Below, in pieces: positions 5,448 to 5,450 of a stretch of DNA of 5,450 bases. A program made the translations under genes and the position numbers. Each line of letters opens with the position of its first letter. The first letter of the stretch is position 1. The notes beneath the pieces are model-generated. The model saw only the letters and a program-made list of their open reading frames with translations, was not told the origin of the DNA and searched no databases. Location: contig JAATVK010000164.1 of the NCBI GenBank assembly GCA_014523485.1, positions 1 to 5,450 of the forward strand. Reading direction: 5' to 3'. The stretch is from Nitrososphaerales archaeon TH5894. GTDB lineage: Archaea > Thermoproteota > Nitrososphaeria > Nitrososphaerales > Nitrososphaeraceae.

Positions 5448-5450
5448 GCT

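Overview
The window is very AT-rich (by eye about one quarter to one third G+C, falling to about 15-20% between genes). It carries four well-supported protein genes, three on + and one on -. The style points to an archaeon: a leaderless-looking GTG start, TATA-like boxes, oligo-T stretches after genes, and a eukaryote-type C2H2 zinc finger inside a metabolic enzyme. My best guess is an ammonia-oxidizing Nitrososphaeria (Thaumarchaeota), possibly Nitrosocosmicus-like. That is recognition of style from memory, not a database result.

Layout: (1) 67-480 (+) is a small four-helix membrane protein of unknown function with its own TATA-like box and a GAGGT ribosome binding site. (2) 537-2876 (+) is an unusually long 779-residue type-II NADH dehydrogenase-like flavoprotein. 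Its N-terminus is a multi-pass membrane domain, followed by a textbook C2H2 zinc finger and then a two-dinucleotide-fold oxidoreductase with several charged insertions. (3) 3090-4076 (+) is a signal-anchored, probably extracytoplasmic metallo-beta-lactamase-fold hydrolase with a complete set of metal ligands and an extra C-terminal domain. (4) 4842-5441 (-) is an OsmC/Ohr-fold protein that keeps the first catalytic cysteine but has serine where the second would be. It converges on the hydrolase gene and ends in a hairpin plus oligo-T terminator.

The 765 bases between the two convergent genes contain no convincing gene. They do hold an island of higher G+C (about 4321-4560) with protein-like open frames on both strands, perhaps a tiny gene, a decayed gene or an RNA.

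How the genes fit together: genes 1 and 2 are only 56 bases apart and may be co-transcribed, which would place a small membrane protein beside a membrane-tethered quinone reductase. The hydrolase and the OsmC-like protein look like separate transcription units, and any link to the respiratory gene (redox or stress handling) is only suggestive. The most unusual object is the membrane / C2H2 finger / NDH-2 fusion. I see no mobile element, CRISPR array, tRNA or rRNA.
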